Below are positions 5,122 through 7,991 of a stretch of 7,991 bases of DNA, in pieces (positions within the stretch are counted from its first letter, which is position 1; every line of letters begins with the position of its first letter). Under the pieces are notes generated by a model, which made no database searches, was not told where the DNA came from, and saw only the letters and a list, made by a program, of their open reading frames with translations. Source of the DNA: Planctomycetota bacterium (lineage in GTDB: Bacteria; Planctomycetota; UBA8108; UBA1146; JAJFFE01). Location: contig JAGQRC010000129.1 in the NCBI GenBank assembly GCA_020425835.1, forward strand, positions 1 through 7,991, written 5' to 3'. The position numbers and the translations under genes were made by a program.

Positions 5122-6288
5122 ATGCACGCGTTCTTCCCCCCCGAACGGCTCCTGCTGGGTCCCGGCCCCAGCGCGGTGCCCGCGAGTGTGCTGCGCGCCC
5201 TCGGCGCCCCGACGATCGGGCACCTCGATCCGGAGTACCTCTCGCTCATGGATGAGACGCGCGCGATGCTCCGCGCTCTGTTCCGAACCGAGAACGAGAT
5301 GACGCTCGCCATTCCCGGCACCGGGAGCGCCGGCATGGAGACGAGCCTCGTCAACATGATCGAGCCCGGCGACCGGGTCGTCATCGGCGTCTCCGGGGTC
5401 TTCGGAGGTCGACTGTGCGACATCGCCGAGCGCGCAGGCGCCCGCGTGGAGAGAGTCGAGGTGCCCTGGGGTGAGGTGATCGAGCCCGGAGCGATCCACG
5501 CCGCGCTCTCGGAGCCGACTCGCCTCGTCGCCATCGTCCACGCCGAGACCTCGACCGGTGCGCATCAGCCACTCCAGGAGATCTCCCGCATCACGCACGA
5601 GGCCGGCGCCCTCCTCGTCGTCGATGCAGTGACCTCACTCGGCGGGGTCGAGCTCCGGGTCGACGACTGGGACATCGACGTCTGCTACAGCGGGACACAG
5701 AAGTGCCTGAGCTGCCCGCCCGGCCTCGCCCCGGTGACCTTCTCGCCGCGAGCGATCGACCGTCTCGATGCGCGGACGTCCAAGGTGCAGAGCTGGTACC
5801 TCGATGTCTCGATGCTGCGACAGTACTGGGGCGAGGCGCGGGTCTACCACCACACCGCGCCGATCAACATGACCTATGCGCTCCACGAGGCGGTGCGTCT
5901 CGTCCTCGAGGAAGGGCTCGATGCCTGCGTCGAGCGACACTCCCGTCATCACCGGGCCCTCCGAGCGGGGCTCGAAGCGATCGGACTCGAGTACATTCCC
6001 ACCCATTCGTTGACGACGCTGAACGCGGTCCACGTCCCGACGGGGGTCGACGAGGCCGCCGTCCGCCGCGGACTCCTCGAACGCTCCGGGATCGAGATCG
6101 GCGCGGGGCTCGGCCCGTTCAAGGGGAAGGCGTGGCGCATCGGCCTCATGGGGCACTCGGCCCGGGAGGCGAACGTGCTCCTCTTCCTCGCTGCGCTCGA
6201 GGGCGAGCTCGCCCGCCAGCACCGCGGACACGATCCAGGCGCGAGCGTCGCTGCCGCCAACGCGAGCTACGCGTCCATCGCGAGCTGA
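5122..6288 (+). CDS. Class V aminotransferase, alanine/serine-glyoxylate aminotransferase type
   Basis: The ATG at 5122, with AGGAG 6 nt upstream, gives 388 residues, normal for the family. This PLP enzyme would move an amino group from alanine or serine to glyoxylate, or a similar acceptor, in the cytoplasm. Seen in order: LLLGPGPSAVP (10-20), the phosphate-binding GTGSAGMET (66-74) and HAETSTG (140-146). Asp168 in VVDAV should contact the pyridine nitrogen, and Lys194 in SGTQKCLSCPPG forms the Schiff base. GAGLGPFKGKAWRIGLMG (327-344) contains Arg339, the expected substrate carboxylate ligand. The family also covers purine-catabolism (PucG-like) and serine-pyruvate enzymes, and I cannot tell the donor from sequence. 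No pathway gene adjoins it. It is separated from the propeller gene by a hairpin and ends convergently with the small membrane protein, so it is probably its own transcription unit. Confidence 0.92.
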   Translation: MHAFFPPERLLLGPGPSAVPASVLRALGAPTIGHLDPEYLSLMDETRAMLRALFRTENEMTLAIPGTGSAGMETSLVNMIEPGDRVVIGVSGVFGGRLCDIAERAGARVERVEVPWGEVIEPGAIHAALSEPTRLVAIVHAETSTGAHQPLQEISRITHEAGALLVVDAVTSLGGVELRVDDWDIDVCYSGTQKCLSCPPGLAPVTFSPRAIDRLDARTSKVQSWYLDVSMLRQYWGEARVYHHTAPINMTYALHEAVRLVLEEGLDACVERHSRHHRALRAGLEAIGLEYIPTHSLTTLNAVHVPTGVDEAAVRRGLLERSGIEIGAGLGPFKGKAWRIGLMGHSAREANVLLFLAALEGELARQHRGHDPGASVAAANASYASIAS

Positions 6289-6307
6289 GCCGATGGAATG
6301 AACGGGC

Positions 6308-6327
6308 CGCGGAGCATCCGCGCTTTT
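6308..6327 (+). terminator. Intrinsic-type terminator between convergent genes
   Basis: CGCGGA-GCA-TCCGCG forms a 6-bp stem with a 3-nt loop, followed by CTTTT, 19 bp after the aminotransferase stop. The T-run suits the plus strand. On the minus strand the same hairpin lies after the membrane-protein stop but has no T-run. Confidence 0.5.
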
Positions 6328-6342
6328 CGACCCGCGCCTCGC

Positions 6343-6759
6343 TCAGTCCGCTTCGTGCGCCATCCGGCGGATCGCCTCGGCGGAGGGTCGCTCTTCGCGG
6401 AACCAGGTCCGGAGCCGTGCGACGTTGTCCGGACCGAGATGCTCACGCAGCCGCGACTTGAGTTCCGGCGGAATGACGCTGGTGTCGCCGCGCGAGAGGG
6501 CTTCCGCGTGATCGATCGCGACGCGTCGCAGCTCGGATCGGGTCGCTCGGTCGGAGTCGTCGAGGCCCGCTTCGGAGACGACTTCCGCCACCGCGCGGGC
6601 ATCATCGAACGCGGACTCGAGGGAACCGAACAGTCCGACGCTCGCGGCCGGAATGATCGCCATGCCGAGCACCACGAATGCGCCGACGGCGAGCGGACCC
6701 GCGCGAACGCGACGCCGGGACCGGGCGCGACGACGTCGCGCCGGCGGTGGCCGTGTCAA
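6343..6759 (-). CDS. Small single-pass membrane protein, unknown function
   Basis: I do not recognise a family. From the TTG at 6759 the product is 138 residues. Residues 1-20 are strongly Arg/Pro-rich, and 21-44 are hydrophobic (PLAVGAFVVLGMAII and on), predicting one membrane-spanning or uncleaved signal-anchor segment. By the positive-inside rule the N-terminus is cytoplasmic. Residues 46-138 are charged and mostly helical, with three likely helices around 48-66, 72-90 and 97-120. There are no cysteines and no metal or catalytic motif. Codon third positions are mostly G/C throughout, supporting a real gene. The frame is closed by a stop at 6787-6789, and TTG is the only start before the membrane segment, with GAGAGG 9 nt upstream. 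It is divergent from the HprK-like kinase gene and convergent with the aminotransferase gene; a functional link to either is unproven. Confidence 0.65.
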   Translation of the reverse strand: MTRPPPARRRRARSRRRVRAGPLAVGAFVVLGMAIIPAASVGLFGSLESAFDDARAVAEVVSEAGLDDSDRATRSELRRVAIDHAEALSRGDTSVIPPELKSRLREHLGPDNVARLRTWFREERPSAEAIRRMAHEAD

Positions 6760-6768
6760 GACATGCCC

Positions 6769-6774
6769 CCTCTC
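6769..6774 (-). promoter_or_regulatory. Ribosome binding site for the membrane protein TTG start
   Basis: GAGAGG on the minus strand, continuing into a G-run, is 9 nt before the TTG at 6759-6757. It is also 4 nt before an out-of-frame ATG at 6764 that opens only a two-codon frame. Confidence 0.5.
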
Positions 6775-7056
6775 GATCCCGACCGCTCACGACTCGAGCG
6801 AAACGCCGGGGTCACCATCCTTCAATCTACGATGGCACCGGCAGGTGGAGCGGCGGAACCCGCCGGCTCCCGCGCCGGGCCTCGAGGATCGATTCCTCCC
6901 CCACCTTGCCCGCGCACGCCTTACGACTTCTCGCGACGTCGTTCGTCCATCGTCGGTGGTGGGGAACGGCAGTCGAGTTCGGTGAACTTCCGAAAGACGC
7001 TGAAGCTCCTGCGGCCTGCGTCCGATAACGCGGTGGAGTGTCCCGGCGCGACGACC

Positions 7057-7062
7057 AGAGGA
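7057..7062 (+). promoter_or_regulatory. Ribosome binding site for the HprK-like kinase
   Basis: AGAGGA lies 6 nt before the ATG at 7069. It decides between this start and in-frame upstream starts such as 6832, which lack a comparable site. Confidence 0.6.
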
Positions 7063-7068
7063 ACGACC

Positions 7069-7991
7069 ATGCGCGAAGGTCCCTCGACAATCCACACGCT
7101 CGGACTCGGCCCGATCGAGCTTCGCCTCGTCGTCCACGACGCGCAGATCGATCAGGCGCTGCGGGAGAGGTACGGCAGCTTCCTCGTCCCCGCTCCTCGC
7201 TCGGAGTCCGCGACCTGCACCATCGACCTGACGCGGAAGCCGTTGGCCGCGCTCGGCGACCCGTACGACGTGGCCGTCGAGGTCGAGCCGCGGGCGTTGC
7301 GGCTGGAGTCCCCGGTCGTGGAGGGCCGAGTCGATCTCGATCGGCGACGGGGATCGCTCTCCGTGTATCTCCACCCGCGGTTCGGAGCCGGGGTCTACAT
7401 CGAGAATGCGCTCCGACAGATCGTCCAGGTGCTCGCCGTCGATCGACGCGCGTTCCTCCTCCATGCCGCGGCGGTGGCTCACCCGACTCGATCGATCGTC
7501 CACGTGTTCGCGGGGAAGTCGGGTGCGGGAAAGACGACGATCTCCGAGTTGCTGCGCCGTCGCGGTGGGCTCGTCCTCTCGGACGATCTCGTGATGGTCG
7601 ATTGTCGATCTCCGCATCCCGTTCTCACCGCGACGCCGTTCTTCGGCACACTCCGTGAGGCCGAGCCGATCCGAGGACTCCGCGGAGAGATCGACGCGCT
7701 CCACTTCCTCCGTCAGAGCTCACGCGTCGCCGTCCACCCCGTCGCGAACACCGCGACCGCCCTCGCGATGACGCTGACCCACGTGCCGTTCGCCGATCCG
7801 CTCGATCGCCGCCATCGCGAACGCCTGCTCGAGACCGTCGCCCACCTCGTGGCGACGACCAAGGTCCGGCAGCTCTCTTTCCGCAAGGATCTGTCGTTCC
7901 TGTCGGCGATCGGTTGGGGCGACCTCGCCACGCCCTGGGCACCCGGCCGTCATCTCGCCGAGCGGGGTCGCGACCTCGTGACTCCCCCCAC
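7069..7991 (+). CDS. HPr kinase/phosphorylase-like P-loop kinase (partial, 3' end outside window)
   Basis: The frame is open from the ATG at 7069 to the window edge, giving 307 residues without a stop. Residues 1-124 form a separate N-terminal domain, mostly beta, that I do not recognise. From about 125 the sequence follows the HprK catalytic fold. It has FLLHAAAV with His132, Walker A GKSGAGKT (149-156, Lys155), then 16 residues later LSDDLVMV with Asp172-Asp173. TPFFGTLRE (189-197) matches the segment after the DD loop. The His, P-loop and Asp-Asp spacing agrees with true HprK, so ATP-dependent phosphotransfer to a protein or small molecule is plausible. No HPr, EI or EII gene is visible. 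HprK-related stand-alone kinases often occur in peptide-modification or polysaccharide gene clusters, which is general knowledge and not shown here. The C-terminus is cut; family lengths suggest little is missing. Confidence 0.82.
   Translation, partial: MREGPSTIHTLGLGPIELRLVVHDAQIDQALRERYGSFLVPAPRSESATCTIDLTRKPLAALGDPYDVAVEVEPRALRLESPVVEGRVDLDRRRGSLSVYLHPRFGAGVYIENALRQIVQVLAVDRRAFLLHAAAVAHPTRSIVHVFAGKSGAGKTTISELLRRRGGLVLSDDLVMVDCRSPHPVLTATPFFGTLREAEPIRGLRGEIDALHFLRQSSRVAVHPVANTATALAMTLTHVPFADPLDRRHRERLLETVAHLVATTKVRQLSFRKDLSFLSAIGWGDLATPWAPGRHLAERGRDLVTPP

Larger units (their letters stand above)
6760..7068. promoter_or_regulatory. 309-bp divergent intergenic region
   Basis: It separates the minus-strand membrane protein from the plus-strand kinase. 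I see no convincing gene. It holds a hairpin CGGCGG-AAC-CCGCCG (6851-6865) overlapping an alternative one, CCGGC/GCCGG (6863-6878). The least GC-rich part, around 6819-6832, includes TAGATT on the minus strand (6829-6824), a possible -10 box for the membrane protein but without a matching -35. GATAAC at 7024-7029 could be a weak -10 for the kinase. Both promoter guesses are low confidence. Confidence 0.35.

Noticed and set aside
6754..6759. TTGACA on the minus strand as a -35 box
   Set aside because: It is a perfect match to the consensus hexamer, but it overlaps the start of the membrane-protein gene and no -10-like sequence occurs 16-18 bp downstream.
6900..7028. Possible short precursor peptide ending at TAA 7026-7028, upstream of the kinase
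   Set aside because: I looked for a ribosomally made peptide because HprK-like kinases can sit in such clusters. The only short frame lacks a convincing start and ribosome site, and its composition looks non-coding.
6832..7068. In-frame N-terminal extension of the kinase starting at ATG 6832
   Set aside because: The frame is open, but the added residues are Pro/Gly/Arg-rich and unlike the protein. The ATG at 7069 has a good ribosome site and 6832 does not.
6787..7704. 305-residue minus-strand open frame opposite the kinase
   Set aside because: It is antisense to a clear HprK-type catalytic domain and has no recognisable motif.

Overview
The window is about two-thirds GC with strong G/C preference at third codon positions and eight protein genes, one of them cut by the right edge. 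The C-terminal module of the secreted protein at 3507-4982 (two EF-hand-like dockerin repeats plus a Cys-containing tail) resembles modules I recall from secreted Planctomycetota proteins. A Planctomycetota or similar high-GC environmental bacterium is therefore my best guess, but this is inference. I see no rRNA, tRNA, CRISPR array, IS element or phage gene.

Left block, all on the minus strand (read right to left). Two lipoprotein genes come first (3093-2119, then 2122-1463). They overlap by 4 bases (GTGA) and are probably translationally coupled. After a 121-bp gap with a perfect 12-bp palindrome come a pyridoxamine-phosphate-oxidase-like flavoprotein (1341-676) and a GNAT acetyltransferase (673-101), only 2 bp apart. 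These form two likely transcription units: an envelope lipoprotein pair and a small-molecule modification/detoxification-type pair.

Centre, plus strand. A 413-bp gap with several inverted repeats separates the lipoproteins from a divergent secreted protein (3507-4982). That protein has seven FG-GAP-type beta-propeller blades with a period of exactly 53 residues, followed by the dockerin-like tail. After a hairpin-containing spacer comes a class V aminotransferase of the alanine/serine-glyoxylate type (5122-6288). It ends at a hairpin with a T-run, between convergent genes.

Right block. A small single-pass membrane protein of unknown function (6759-6343, minus, TTG start) is divergent, across a 309-bp gap, from an HPr-kinase-like P-loop kinase (7069 to beyond 7991, plus). 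The kinase keeps the His, Walker A and Asp-Asp elements of the HprK fold on an unrelated N-terminal domain. Such kinases are often found away from any PTS, so the genes beyond the right edge would decide its role.

No single known multi-gene system spans the window. The parts most worth following are the kinase, the coupled lipoprotein pair with its coiled-coil/beta-repeat architecture, and the isometric propeller protein.
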